Below are positions 33,084 to 43,504 of a DNA stretch of 64,000 nucleotides, in pieces. Both the position numbers and the translations under genes were made by a program. The stretch comes from Bremia lactucae. Lineage: Eukaryota; Oomycota; Peronosporomycetes; Peronosporales; Peronosporaceae. The notes under the pieces are model-generated. The model ran no database searches and was not told the DNA's origin. It worked only from the letters and a program-made list of their open reading frames with translations. Location of the stretch: positions 456,365-520,364 of the forward strand of contig NC_090610.1 of the NCBI RefSeq assembly GCF_004359215.1, in the 5' to 3' direction. Numbering within the stretch: position 1 is the stretch's first letter; each line of letters begins with the position of its first letter.

Positions 33084-33905
33084 ATGAAGGAACAATTCAT
33101 GCGGGGTGAGGATAGTGTTGAACCTTCGGCTGCGGTTCGTGCAGCCGCGGGTGACGCATTGTTATCTCTTGCGGTAGACGTTCCGTCTACCGTAGTGTCT
33201 TCCACTCGCACAACACTTGGTGTTGCGAGTGCACGTGGTGATTCACCACGTGAGTACGACCCCTCTTTAGAGGTCGATTATGAGTGCGAGTCGGACGAAA
33301 TGGCCGACTCGGGGAGGATGGAACAGTCGCCTGATACCCGTCAGGCGGCTGATTATGAGCCTTCGAATGAGGGGGCTCATTCGAGTAGACGTGCTGGTAG
33401 TATTCGCCACTGTCCGACGATGAGGATGATTCCTCAGCGCCAGTACCGTCTCCCGTGCCGTCGTTCGCACATATTTCTATGCGTGGTGATGACGATGGCG
33501 TAAGCCATCGTAAGAAAAGTTCTTGTGGTACTCCTGCTTCAGTGGGTACTACTCAGGGGAGTGAAGACAGTAAAATGTCTCATCTTCCTGAAAAGGAGCC
33601 GTGGCTTTTGCCCGAACAGCTGATTAATAGAATGTCTAGAAAGACTACTCCTCACGATAAATGTCCCTTATTTATTGCGACAAAGCTTCATGGCCTTGAT
33701 CCCAGCGCGAAGAACTTTCGCGCTAAGGAAGATTTTTATATCGATGCTTTTTTTCAAGCATCGATGGTATAGCGGCAACAATAAGCGAGGTAAAGTCTCG
33801 CTCATGCAAGCCTGGAGCGCGTTCATTCGCAATGTCAAAGACATTGGACGCGAAGTCTGGCGATTCGCCCTAAGTTTGAGAAACGAACTCCAACCGGTGC
33901 AAGGT
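33084..33905 (+). pseudogene. Gyp1 aORF1, N-terminal and middle part
   Basis: ATG at 33084, 119 bp inside the LTR-a. It starts MKEQFMRGEDSVEPSAAVR against MVNKSMR..AAPSAAV in the arm copies, then an acidic Ser-rich region (SLEVDYECESDEMADSG), EPWLLPEQLINRMSRKT, FIATKLHGLDPSAKN and KHRWYSGNNKRGKVSLMQAW with AFIRNVKDIGREVW. Frameshifts near 33400, 33720 and 33865. At 33905 it runs into Gyp2 integrase, so the coiled-coil end is missing. Confidence 0.7.
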
Positions 33906-34589
33906 ATAAGCAAGCAATTGCCCTTTGTGGAGTTCGCTATAAATAACAGTGTCCACGCCAGTACGGGTGAGACACCGTTTTATATTAACGGACTGCGCCA
34001 TCCTCGGACGCCAGTCTCGTTTGTGCGCAGCCCGAGTCTTAGTGGGGGAGGGCCCCTCACTATGCTCGGTGCGAAAGAGGGACATAGTTTCGTCAATATG
34101 ACGATGACCCATGAGGGTATCATCTCAAAGACAGAAACTTGCCCTAGTGACCCTGCCAGTTTAGCAGTGGTCAATAAAACTACGCCTTATGACCGACCTC
34201 TTGGCGGTATCATAGGCGAGTTTGATGCTAAAAGCGTGAGCGAGGCTCAACGCTTTGTGGATGAGCGATTAGCCATCACACGTAAAGTCCGTGACGCAAT
34301 GGCAAGCGCACAGGACAAGCAAAAAGAATATGCGGACCGAAATGGTCGCAAAAATAATGAACGCTTTAGAGTGGGTGAAAAAGTACTATTAAGTACTGCT
34401 ACCCTACCTAAAAATGCAATTTCTGTACTACCTGGAGGTACTACGAAATTGTTGCCGCGTTTCATTGGGCCCTTTACGGTGGTAGAAGAGGTTGGAGATC
34501 TAAATTATAGGCTCACCCTTCCCCCGTATTTGAAGACGCACCCCGTGTTTTACGTGGGTCGTCTGAAACGGTATGTAGACCCAAATTAG
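33905..34589 (+). pseudogene. pol: Gyp2 integrase C-terminal half, fused behind aORF1
   Basis: Reads LPFVEFAINNSVHASTGETP, FYINGLRHPRTPVSFVRSPS, then the long helical region EFDAKSVSEAQRFVDERLA and RNNERF-like NNERFRVGEKVLLSTATLP, and LLPRFIGPFTVVEEVGDLNY and THPVFYVGRLKRYVDPN. This is the post-catalytic part of integrase; the catalytic core is gone. It is in frame with the preceding aORF1 piece, giving one 304-codon chimeric frame from 33675. Confidence 0.85.
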
Positions 34590-34709
34590 GTCACATATCC
34601 CCATCAGGCTAAGGAAACCGATGGTGACGCCGAGTGTGAGTCAAGCGTCGGCGAAAAGCTATCGGACCGATTCCTTCCTCCACGAACAGGACTTGGAGAG
34701 CGAGGGACA

Positions 34710-35930
34710 TCACGCGAGTAACGCGGATTCTTCAGAACTCTCCAGAAGGTCCATGCGAATCTTCAGGCTTTCATAACCCTGATGAGCCTTCGCTCGGACA
34801 TCAACGAGATCCGAGGTCAGTCGTGAGACTTGACTGTCGAGATCCGCAAAACGTCGTTCAGCAGCGCTTAACGCATGCGACTGAATCGACGAAGGTAAGG
34901 CAGCCGCGAGTAGGTGGGCGAGATCGCCACTCCTATCGGGCGCCACCTGCACTGATGGATGCGGGTGGGAATCAACGCTTCCTTGTTGGAAGGTTTCTTG
35001 CCCACCGCTTTGTGACGTAAGGGTATCAGATCCTCGTCCAATGGAAAGGTTACCCGAAGCGTTTTGACTCTTGGGAACCGATCGGTACCCTTCGTATTGA
35101 TGTGCCTGGCTTGGTGGCTGCCTATGAAAAGGAGCACCAGCTGAGGCCTCTTCACTAGTCACAAATGGACTAGCAGAAGCAGCGCTGTGAGAAGAAACAG
35201 GGGGTTCAGAACCGCCCATGAATTCCTTCACACGCAAGCGGACGAATTAATTCGCTGCAACCGCTATTTCATCGCATCGGAATGCGGATGAATGCGGTGC
35301 GTGAATTCCGCCTCGTATTGGTCGGGCGTTTCATTTAAACTCAACACGACCGGAATCTGGAAAATACGCCCAAGCAATTTCCCCTGCCCTTCAATAAATT
35401 AAAGATACCATAATAATTATGTGCGTCTAGAAGAGCGCGCTCTAGGAGCGACACGCTTGGCCCGTTTAAACGAGGTCATTTAGATGGAGGGGGCATCTTT
35501 GGAATGCCACCCGTCACATAGCCACGTTCAAACCGACTGGCTTGTGACACCGACTGAGCACGCTTACGTGTCGTCGGCGGAGGTTTAGGCTCGGAATCCT
35601 CTATGTCCGAACCAGTATGGATTATGGTCTGAGCATTAGGCGTTGTCATTTTACCCAACGAAGAAGCAGCTGCGCCTTTATTGGCAGCGCTCTCGTTAAT
35701 GGTCGCTGCGCTATCCAGCGCAGACGACGAGACAGCATTCGTAATGTTGCTGTCTCCATGTTTTGAGCCATGAGAGAAGTTTGGATGGCCAATTATGCAC
35801 CATCATCCTTCTTCATGAGCTCGTTGTCCGCATCACTACTATGAGGTGACGGCAACGGTGTCGACTCATTGTAGTCAACATTGAGCGACGGATCAACATT
35901 CTCCATGTTAAAGTGGGATGGATCCTTAAG
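34710..35930 (-). pseudogene. Gyp2 antisense ORF (aORF2), left arm
   Basis: Minus-strand aORF2. Acidic N-part near 35900-35700, VSQASRFERGYVTGGIPKM (35530s), GRIFQIPVVLSLNETPDQY (35370-35320), then 35237-34710 open: MRVKEFMGGSEPPVSSHSA, NLSIGRGSDTLTSQSGGQE, LSAAERRFADLDSQVSRLT and GYESLKIRMDLLESSEES (coiled coil). A stop and frameshifts separate the pieces. The first exon-like part up to the LTR is degenerate. It lies opposite the chromodomain at 34930-35157. Confidence 0.75.
34930..35157 (+). pseudogene. pol: Gyp2 chromodomain, left arm
   Basis: Plus strand: GGNQRFLVGRFLAHRFVT, then after a TAA ILVQWKGYPKRFDSWEP and IGTLRIDVPGLVAAYEKEHQ. All core chromodomain features (W..GYP....SWEP) are present. 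One stop between the two halves. Confidence 0.8.
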
Positions 35931-36173
35931 CCCCGTTTACGCTACAGCAGCAGTAGCTGTCGGCGTTTCGACTAAGGCATTGGACACTTCCTGTGTGTAA
36001 ACGCGGCGCGTGCGCTAAGCGCGAGGTTGAGTGGGCTTCTTCGCAGACGACCCACCAACATGGCCGTGTATGAAAATACAGGTCGCTTGAGTGAATGAGA
36101 GAACTAGCCGCGCGTTAAGCAGCTCAGGGTTCCTCCTTCCTCTTGACAAATTGTTAAATGTAAATTCATTCTT

Positions 36174-36186
36174 AAAGGGGGGATGA
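36174..36186 (+). promoter_or_regulatory. Polypurine tract of Gyp2, left arm
   Basis: AAAGGGGGGATGA directly before TGTAAAGAGC of LTR-b, on the pol side. Confidence 0.65.
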
Positions 36187-36722
36187 TGTAAAGAGCTAAA
36201 GTTGCCCTTATGTTACACAGTCCCTGTTAAGTTCACCTGGTGTACTTAAGGGATGGTCAATTACTTAAATAAAATAATTAGACCCACCACTCGGGTGTTG
36301 TTCACATTTGTGACCAACCCTTGTGTATGTGATGCACGTAGGTGCATTCACGTTAGGAGGGATGACGGCTAGCGTCATCCGTCACGCGAGGTATCTTGAA
36401 AGATACGCTCGCAATACATATTTGTGTATTCTATAGAGATGAAATTTTTGATTGGTGAAAATAGTTATTTATATTTGTAAGGCGACTAAATATAAATCAG
36501 TCTGAAAACTACTTTCTACTTTATAAGTGCGCACGAGGAGCCGGGTTACCGCTCCCGTGACGACACTTTATTAGAGTACTTAGTGCGTTGGGTGAGGTGT
36601 CTAAGGCGCCCACCACAACTTCCTCACTGCACGCAGAAGAAGACGGTCTAACCGCTTACTCGCTGTGCTAGTGTGTGAGTGTCTAAGTAGAGGGTGGCCG
36701 CATTAAGCCGTGCCCGTCTACA
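36187..36722 (+). repeat. LTR-b, complete, left arm (3' LTR)
   Basis: 536 bp, reverse complement of 52261-52796, ending CCGTCTACA. It is inserted in an LTR-c whose 3' end GTACTAGTGAAAGTTGCCCC resumes at 36723. Confidence 0.9.
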
Positions 36723-36977
36723 GTACTAGTGAAAGTTGCCCCGTTACAGTAACAACACCTATTTCCTATTATAATTTTTTGCTAGGTGTGTGGCTATACC
36801 GAAAGGTGTGTGTGGCTTTACCACTTCCCTATATTAAGGCCAGTAAATAGAAGATCGTAATGAAATAACTTAATAACTTAATACAGTTTTTTTCTATTTT
36901 AAAGCCTTGAAATTTTCTTTAGTGGCTAAGACTTTTTTGCTACTTTGATACTTCCTCTGCACGTTGTGAACGTGAAG
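36723..36977. repeat. LTR-c and R1 debris between LTR-b and LTR-a
   Basis: The LTR-c 3' end to CCCCGTTACA (36748), an R1 piece with two GTGTGGCT motifs, then LTR-c core (AAATAGAAGATCGTAATG, CTATTTTAAAGCC) to CGTGAAG, where LTR-a begins. Shows the order of nesting: both families inserted into older LTR-c sequence. Confidence 0.7.
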
Positions 36978-37395
36978 TGTAACGGGGCACTACCGACTTG
37001 TACTGCTTCAGTACAAGTCCACTTCGCACTGCCTTAGTGCGAGTGGTGCCTCACGTCACTTCACGTAGTCTTTTCTTAAACCACTTGCTTTGAAGAGGGT
37101 CAAATGAAAACTGTACTAATTTATTTAATTTCTTCTTGTCTATCTACTTAATTCTAACTTATTTTTGAAGTAGTACAAAACATGTACTAAAAATCTTATC
37201 TGTCTTTATCTTTGCGCGCGTCAGCGCTGACTGGACCGCGGAGAAAGTAGATATAATGGTCTATATCTACTAAAGGATAAGCATTAAGGATATTACCATG
37301 TAAAGAAATATTCTTCAAATATTCTCTACCTTTTAGATAATATATTAATTAACAAACTTTAAGTGTTAATTTATGTAACGATGGACCCCGTTACA
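36978..37395 (-). repeat. LTR-a, complete, left arm (3' LTR)
   Basis: 418 bp, TGTAACGGGGCACTAC to GACCCCGTTACA; mirror copy at 51589-52005. Polypurine tract on the right. Confidence 0.9.
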
Positions 37396-37413
37396 TCACT
37401 CCTCCCTTAAACG
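37396..37413 (-). promoter_or_regulatory. Polypurine tract of Gyp1, left arm
   Basis: Minus-strand CGTTTAAGGGAGGAGTGA abutting the LTR. It marks the 3' end of the minus-strand gag-pol and shows that aORF1 lies upstream of the 3' LTR, not after a 5' LTR. Confidence 0.7.
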
Positions 37414-37512
37414 ACAATCACTCTGACTGTCATTGGGTGGAGTGGTCACTATAAGACGACTTTATTAAAAACGATGTTGATTGGTCAGATTCATCATTTT
37501 TAATTTTATCGA

Positions 37513-39210
37513 ATGGTTAACAAGTCCATGCGGTATGCGAATGGTGCGGCGCCATCAGCTGCGGTTCCTGCAGCCGCGGGCGACACATTATTGTCTCTTG
37601 CGGCAGACGTTACGTCTGCCGTAGTGTCATCTTCTCCCGCAACTCTAAATGTTGCGGGTGCACGTGGTGATACACCACGTGAATGCGACCTATCTTTGGA
37701 GGTCGACAACGAATGCGAGTCGGAAGAAATGGCCGACTCGGGGGGAACAGAACAGTCGCCTGCTCATCGTCAGGCGGCTGACAATGAGCCTTCGAATGAG
37801 GGGACTCATTCGAGTAGACGTGCTGGTAGCATTCGCTACAGCATGTTCGGATCCGACGATGAGGATGATTCCTCATCGCCAGTACCCTCTCGTGCTGTCA
37901 CCCGCACATATTTCTGTGCGTGGTGATGATGATGGCGTAAGCCATCGTAATAAAAGTACTTGTGGTACCCCTGCATCAGTGGGTACCACTCAAGGGATCG
38001 TAGACACTAAAATGTCTCGTCTTGCCCCTGAGAAGAAGCCGTGGCTTTTGCCCGAGCAGCTAATTAATAGCTTGTCTGGTGAGACTACTCTAAACAATAA
38101 GTATTCCTTGTTTATTGCGACAAAGCTACATGGCCTTGATCCCAGCGCGAAGATCTTACGGCTGAGGAAGATTCTTATCTCGATGCTTTTCTTAAGCATC
38201 GATGGTTTAGTGGTAATAATAAGCGAGATAAAGTCTCGCTTAAGCAAGCTTGGAGTGCGTTCATTCGCAATGTTAAAGACATTGGACGCGATGCTTGGCT
38301 TTAAAAACTTAACGCGAATCGCGTTAAGTTTGAGAAACGAACTCCAACCGGTGCAAAGTATAAATTGCATCGGTTGTCACGTGAGGCTGTGCTTTCATGC
38401 CTCACTTGGGGTGATCCCTGTCCGTGTTGTGTTGACAACACGAAGCGAGTAAAAGGAGTGTCTATTGATTTTTTTCGCCCTGAAGAAGGCCTCACATCTC
38501 TAACAAGATGCGCGATGCGATTGACGTTTTGCAATCGATTTACATGCGCCTGGGGCGCGTGTTTTTCGATGGACCTACTGATCCATCGGATGGGTCTCGT
38601 CATACTGACGGACTAGGCCCTCAACGTCAACAATCAGCTGGGAACGAGGCTCCCAGCTGTCATGTGACGGTGGATAACCGCGCCAGCGAACAAAATAACT
38701 CTTTCGCTGCCCCTTCACATCACGGTGGTTTTGAAAAAAAACTTTTCACAAGGAAACGTTTACCACCGTGGGAATCCACCAATGGTTGTGGTGGAGGAGG
38801 GAGAATTAGATCCGACCATGTGTCGGATCTAATGTCGAAAATCGACAAACTCGATCGCTTCCTCCATGATTTGGAGGAAGGACTTGATCACGAGCGCGGT
38901 AAGCGTCGCTCGTTAGAGCAGACGGTGCAGGCTCATCATATCGAACGGTTGGAAGACCGTTCGAAGGGGTGCGTTCTCCATGTTGGAGCACGAACGGAAT
39001 TATCACGCTCTTCGTGATGAGCTGTCGTCAGCTCATCGCGGCTTCGAGGATCTTCGGACCCGACATGAGAATCTCCAGATTCAACATGAGAATCTGGTTC
39101 GTGACCACAAAAATCTTTTAGGGATTCTTGAAAAGGGTGGTCAGATCCGTCCTCGGAAGAGACCGCGTACTGGTGGTATCGGCGGAGCCGGCCAACGTAA
39201 AATAAAGGAT
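37513..39210 (+). pseudogene. Gyp1 antisense ORF (aORF1), left arm, best complete copy
   Basis: About 565 codons once its few frameshifts are allowed for. ATG 118 bp from LTR-a. Order: Ala/Ser-rich start (MVNKSMRYANGAAPSAAV), acidic Ser-rich stretch (residues 60-130, ending FGSDDEDDSSSPV), a conserved globular-looking block (KKPWLLPEQLINSLSGETT, FIATKLHGLDPSAK, LDAFLKHRWFSGN, QAWSAFIRNVKDIGRDAW), a Cys segment (GDPCPCCVDN), a polar linker opposite the chromodomain (NEAPSCHVTVDNRASEQN), a coiled coil (FLHDLEEGLDHERGKRRSLE; RDELSSAHRGFEDLRTRHEN) and a basic tail (RPRKRPRTGG). No membrane span, signal peptide, zinc knuckle or known enzyme motif. Frameshifts near 37925, 38155, 38300 and 38970. 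Confidence 0.75.
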
Positions 39211-39300
39211 GCGTTTGCATCCTACGTGGCAATTCTATTGTGTACGCATTGCCTCTGCGACGCAGTACAAGAACGGTTCAATTAACTTGGGTAGTAGTTT
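38540..39300 (-). pseudogene. pol: Gyp1 chromodomain and integrase tail, left arm
   Basis: The minus strand opposite aORF1. 39232-38936 is open and acidic (SSEDGSDHPFQESLKDF, GHEPDSHVESGDSHVGSED), the linker between integrase and chromodomain. The chromodomain (WRGYPPSHDSWEP-type, VEGLVRQYDE) lies at about 38700-38560. Stops from drift. Confidence 0.65.
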
Positions 39301-40450
39301 ACTGCCCACAATAGTGACTGCGCGCTTAGGAACATTTACCGTAGAGAGTAGTACTAGGTCATTAGTTTTGAATGAAAGAATATTTGCTCTTCCATGTTTG
39401 TCTGCATTTCGTTTCTGACGCTCCACTGCGTTAGCAATGGAATCCTGTCCGAAACGGATTACTGATTCTCGAGCCAGCCGAGATTCCTCTGCTGATTCAT
39501 TTGTTTTGTCTATTCCAGTGCGCTTTGCGTGTTCTGCCATGAAATCTTTTTCATCTTCGATGTCAATTGCTTCGACATCGACATCAATCGCGTCGTTGGT
39601 AACTTCGATGCGTGATGAGCATGAGATAGAAATGGTTCTGCTCGTGCGAGTCCCCCCACCCCACTTAACTAGAGAATTCCTCGAATTGGGTGGCTATGCG
39701 TGGATGGCGTAAGCCAATCACGAGAAACGGTGTATGTGTTGTACGCATTGACCGGATGATTGATGGCGAATTCGATCGTCGGTAAAAACTCCCTCCAATT
39801 TGAATATAATTGGACGTAAACTCGAAGTATATCTTGGAGGACGCGATTTACGCGTTCCGTCTGACCATCTGTCTCTGGATGATCAGAAGTTTACATAGTC
39901 AGCCGTGTTCCGAAAGATCAGAACACAGATTGCCAAAACTCCGCCGTGAACCGTGGTTTTCTATCCGAGACCAATTTACGGGGTAAAACGTGGAGTTTGA
40001 ATACTGTGTCGACAGATACGCGGGCACAGCCCGGAGCCGTGATCGACTCTGGTACTGCAGCATGATGTACCATCTTGCTGAATCCGTCGACAAAAAACAA
40101 GAATTCCATTAGTTTTGTGATCGTCTTCGGGAATTTCGAAGACAAAGCCTATAGATACGGACTGCCAACATCCTGCTGGAAGTGGTTGAGGTTGGAGAGG
40201 TGCACGGGATGAAGGGCTAGGCTTCACCCGTTGACATACCTCGCAAGCACGAATGTATACGAGCACGAACCGATACTGGCGGGGCCAGTAAAAGTCGCGA
40301 CTTACTGTGAGAAAGTTTTCTCACGTCCACGATGCCCGCTTGTTGGTGCATCGTGACACTCATACATGATGCGCAAGCGCAAATCATTGTGAGTTGGGAC
40401 GACGACACGTGACGTGTCGCCGGCAACGGCTGTGTAATACAACAAGTCTT
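39301..40450 (-). pseudogene. pol: Gyp1 copy D: integrase
   Basis: Minus strand: YHECHDAPTSGHRGREK-type zinc region (MYECHDAPTSGH, 40400s), RACEVCQRVKPSPSSRAPLQ (40250), SIGFVFEIPEDDHKTNGILV (40160), SITAPGCARVSVDTVFK and LVSDRKPRFTAEFWQSVF (39980-39920). After frameshifts come the helical region AEHAKRTGIDKTNESAEES and TVNVPKRAVTIVGSKLLPKL (39540-39290). Confidence 0.8.
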
Positions 40451-40970
40451 TACGTGTTGTGTATCGATCGGATGACGATCGATATAAAGCCGGTAAATCT
40501 TTTAGAGATTTATCGGATGGATTTATTAAATGATCCATTTAACGCAGAAGGTCCTTATCTTCTGCGTAGGCTTTCTTTATGTTATCAACCAAGGTTGATG
40601 ACGGAACACTCGTAGTGAGTGTTACAACAGTGGGATTTTTCTCACTGTTGGAGTGCACTGCCGACTTGAAATCGGGTCAACGTGATAACGCATCAGGGAC
40701 GACATTAAGTCGTCCTGGTTTATATTTCACGGAAAATTATACTCCGCGAAGAAGGATAGCCACCTCGCCATTCTTTGCGAGAGATGTGGGCTGTTTACGG
40801 GTGCATAATGACGCATGGTCCGTATATACGATGAACGGTCTATCTCCGAGAAGGAAAACCCTAAATTTAGCCAATGCATATTTCATGGCAAGGAGTTCCT
40901 TGTCATGCACTGGGTAATTGCGTTCAGCTGGTTGCAGCTGACGCGATTGGTAACAGACGACGTACTCCGC
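40451..40970 (-). pseudogene. pol: Gyp1 copy D: RNase H, cut by gap
   Basis: The minus strand just inside the gap reads EYVVCYQSRQLQPAERNYPV, HDKELLAMKYALAKFRVFLL and GDRPFIVYTDHASL; then the terminal SVEYKPGRLN-type region is shifted. The first catalytic Asp lies beyond the N gap. Confidence 0.8.
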
Positions 40971-41070
40971 NNNNNNNNNNNNNNNNNNNNNNNNNNNNNN
41001 NNNNNNNNNNNNNNNNNNNNNNNNNNNNNNNNNNNNNNNNNNNNNNNNNNNNNNNNNNNNNNNNNNNNNN
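40971..41070. other. Assembly gap, 100 N
   Basis: Exactly 100 unknown bases, the conventional size for a gap of unknown length. It separates Gyp1 RNase H from an aORF1b N-terminus, which are not neighbours in any element, so real sequence is missing or the join is wrong. Confidence 1.
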
Positions 41071-41648
41071 AACCGCAACGTATCGCGGTTCTTCTCCGGT
41101 TGGCTCATGTTGACGTTTATGTTAACTTGGCCCTGGAAGCAATCCCTAGATTCACCCTCTTTCCGGTGATGCAAACTAACACCACCACCAGCACACTTCC
41201 CTTCACGACCACTTAGTTCCTGGTGCCGCATACTAACGTTACCAAAGTTATCAACGCCACTGAGTGATCATTAGATGACTCCGCACCAAAGAGGCCCGAC
41301 AACTTAAACAGCCTCATCATCACCTCTTCGGTAGTCACGTTAGAACCCAAAGGTTTGACGGACTCGGCTCCAGGTGATCCGGCGGCCTTCTCAGTCGTCA
41401 CTGAGTCGGGCGATGCAGGTGACTTGGACCAGTCACCTATTATTGGTGTTGCAGGTGACTTGTCCCCGTCACCTGCAATGTCATCAACAGATGGCATATC
41501 TTAGTCAACTCCAATGGGACTAGGAGGTGACATATCCACCGCAGTAGACGCATTAGTGTAATTGAAATATTTGCCTTACCCGACAGCTACACTGATCCGT
41601 GTAGCTGCCAGCTTAGCGGCCCAAGCGCACAGACTTGTTTGTCGCCAT
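41071..41648 (-). pseudogene. Variant Gyp1 antisense ORF (aORF1b), N-terminal part
   Basis: ATG at 41648, 142 bp from the adjacent LTR-c, reading MATNKSVRLG (compare MVNKSMR in aORF1). Then a Pro/Ser/Asp-rich region (SPATPIIGDWSKSPASPDSV, GSNVTTEEVMMRLFKLSG) at 41497-41213 and QPEKNRDTLR at the gap edge. The same variant fills 63406-63999. It shows that LTR-c elements have their own, diverged aORF. Confidence 0.6.
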
Positions 41649-41780
41649 CTTGCCTTTGGTCAAAATAAAAAATGCAAATAAAATCGGTATTTTGATTGAA
41701 ACCAATAATGGTAATTACAGGAAAATACTAAATAATCTTTCTTGTCAGTCTACATCCATCAATATAGTGACTGTTGGTTA

Positions 41781-41790
41781 GAAAGGGTGA
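41781..41790 (+). promoter_or_regulatory. Polypurine tract next to LTR-c
   Basis: GAAAGGGTGA immediately before TGTAACGGGG. Pol-side boundary of an LTR-c element. Confidence 0.5.
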
Positions 41791-42280
41791 TGTAACGGGG
41801 TGTCCCGTTACATAAGTATTATTTCGTATAAGATGAAATAAGCAAAGTAGTAAAAACAATCTTCTGGATTAATTTTGACTCAAATAGTTTCAATAATCCC
41901 AAATTTGATATTATTATTATTAATGCAATAAGATATTAGCTCTACTGTTTGATTAATTTAAGTGTAAATTAACCCCGCCAATCGTTTCAAGACACGATTG
42001 TGCGGTGCGGAAGGAGGCGCCATACTTAGTTAGATATTAATATAATAAGTTCAGTAGTAGACAGAAGATCGTTACGTAGGAAACTGATTAAATTTTTACA
42101 GTTTTACTTTTCCCTAATTATAATCCATTAAATTACCTTTAGTAGCTTAAGACCCTTAGCTACTTAGAAACCTTCCTCTGTACTCTTGTGTACGTGAAGT
42201 TTTGAGGCACCTAACCAACACTGTAATCAGTGTGAGGTCATCTAGTACTTACCAGTACTAGTTAAAGGTGTCATGTTACA
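41791..42280 (+). repeat. LTR-c, complete (3' LTR)
   Basis: 490 bp, TGTAACGGGGTGTCCC to GTGTCATGTTACA, with all LTR-c blocks. 42281-42521 after it is unidentified; it contains GGTATCGGAGC followed by a short open frame, which might be a leader of another element. Confidence 0.8.
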
Positions 42281-42522
42281 GTGTCGCTAAGCGTCGTTTG
42301 AACATTTAATTTGCATGCGGAATTAAAGATGTCCAAATTTGAGTAAATATTAGTATGATTAATATATTGGGGCATACAACAAGGTATCGGAGCTAAAGTC
42401 GCAGGAGACTTATAGGCTCCTTGAGCGACTTGCTCTAACTAAATTAACAACACAGAGAGTCGTACAAGCCCCTAGAGAATATATGGTCCTAGTTTTAGGG
42501 ACTTCAAGATACTTGAAATCAN

Positions 42523-42903
42523 ATCCGGCTCCTCGTGCGCACTTACCAAGTAGAAAGTAGTTTCCAGACTGATTTATATTTAATCGGATTAAATATAAAT
42601 ACCTATTTTTATTAATTAAAATGTCATCTTTATAGATAACACTTAATATGTATTGCGAGCGTATCTTTCTAGATACCTCGCGTAATGAATGACGCTAGCC
42701 GTTAGCACGGATGACGCTTGGCGTCATCCCTCCTTATATGAATGCACCCATGTGAATCACATACACAAGGGTTGGTCAAAAATGTGAACCACACCCGAGT
42801 GCTGGGTCTAATTACTATAATTTAGTAATTGACCATCTCCTGAAGTACACCAAGTATACTTAACGGGGACTGTGTAACATTAGGGCAACTTTAGCCTGTT
42901 ACA
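42523..42903 (+). repeat. LTR-b, 5'-truncated at an N
   Basis: Begins at ATCCGGCTCCTCGTGCGCAC directly after the N at 42522 and runs to TTTAGCCTGTTACA. The first about 155 bp of LTR-b are missing. Confidence 0.85.
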
Positions 42904-43504
42904 TCAATAGTTCCAATAATACCAAATTTAGTAATAATTATGCAATACGACATTAGCTTTTTTGATTGGTTGATTTAAGTCTATATCAACGCCTCCAATC
43001 GTTTCAAGACACGATTGTACGGTGCGCAAGGAGGCGTCATGCTTAGTTAGATATTAATATGTTAAGTTCAGTAGTAGACAGAAGATCGTTATGTAGAATT
43101 AAAAAAAATACATTTTTTCTTTCCTCTAATTCGAAATCCATTAAATTACCTTTGGTAGCTAAAGACCCTTAGCTACTTAGCAACCTTCTTTTGTACTCTT
43201 GTGTACGTGAAGTTTCGAGGCACCCTACCTACACTGTAATCAATGTAGATTAACTAGTACTTACCAGTACTAGTGAAAGGTGTCTCATTATAGTAGAAGA
43301 AAGATCGTTACGTGGAAAACTAAATATATTAACACAGTTTTACTTTTCCCCAATTCTAAATCTTTGGTAGCTGAAGCCCCTTAGTTACTTAGAAACGTTC
43401 CTCAGTACCCTTATGTACGTGAAGTTTCGAGGCACCTAACCTACACTGTAATGTGTAAGGTTAATTAGTTCTGATGAGTACTAGTGAAAAGTGCCCCGTT
43501 ACAC
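42904..43504 (+). repeat. Two overlapping LTR-c fragments
   Basis: 42904-43290 carries LTR-c core to the degraded end GTGTCTCATTATA. 43285-43504 repeats AGAAAGATCGTTACG onward and ends GCCCCGTTACA. The second end joins gag-protease sequence after CCTG, so an internal deletion removed the primer site and gag. Confidence 0.75.

Larger units (their letters stand above)
34370..39270 (+). repeat. Large inverted repeat, left arm
   Basis: About 4.9 kb, matching the reverse complement of 49720-54644 at very high identity by eye. It contains Gyp2 integrase end, aORF2, LTR-b, an LTR-c/R1 spacer, LTR-a and aORF1. The outer edge is at AGAGTGGGTGAAAAAG (34370). The inner edge fades near 39270, where Gyp1 pol continues in both arms at clearly lower identity. 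Confidence 0.9.

Noticed and set aside
38936..39232. Acidic 98-codon minus frame as an independent gene
   Set aside because: It is the integrase-chromodomain linker of Gyp1 pol, continuous with integrase in copy E, not a separate protein.
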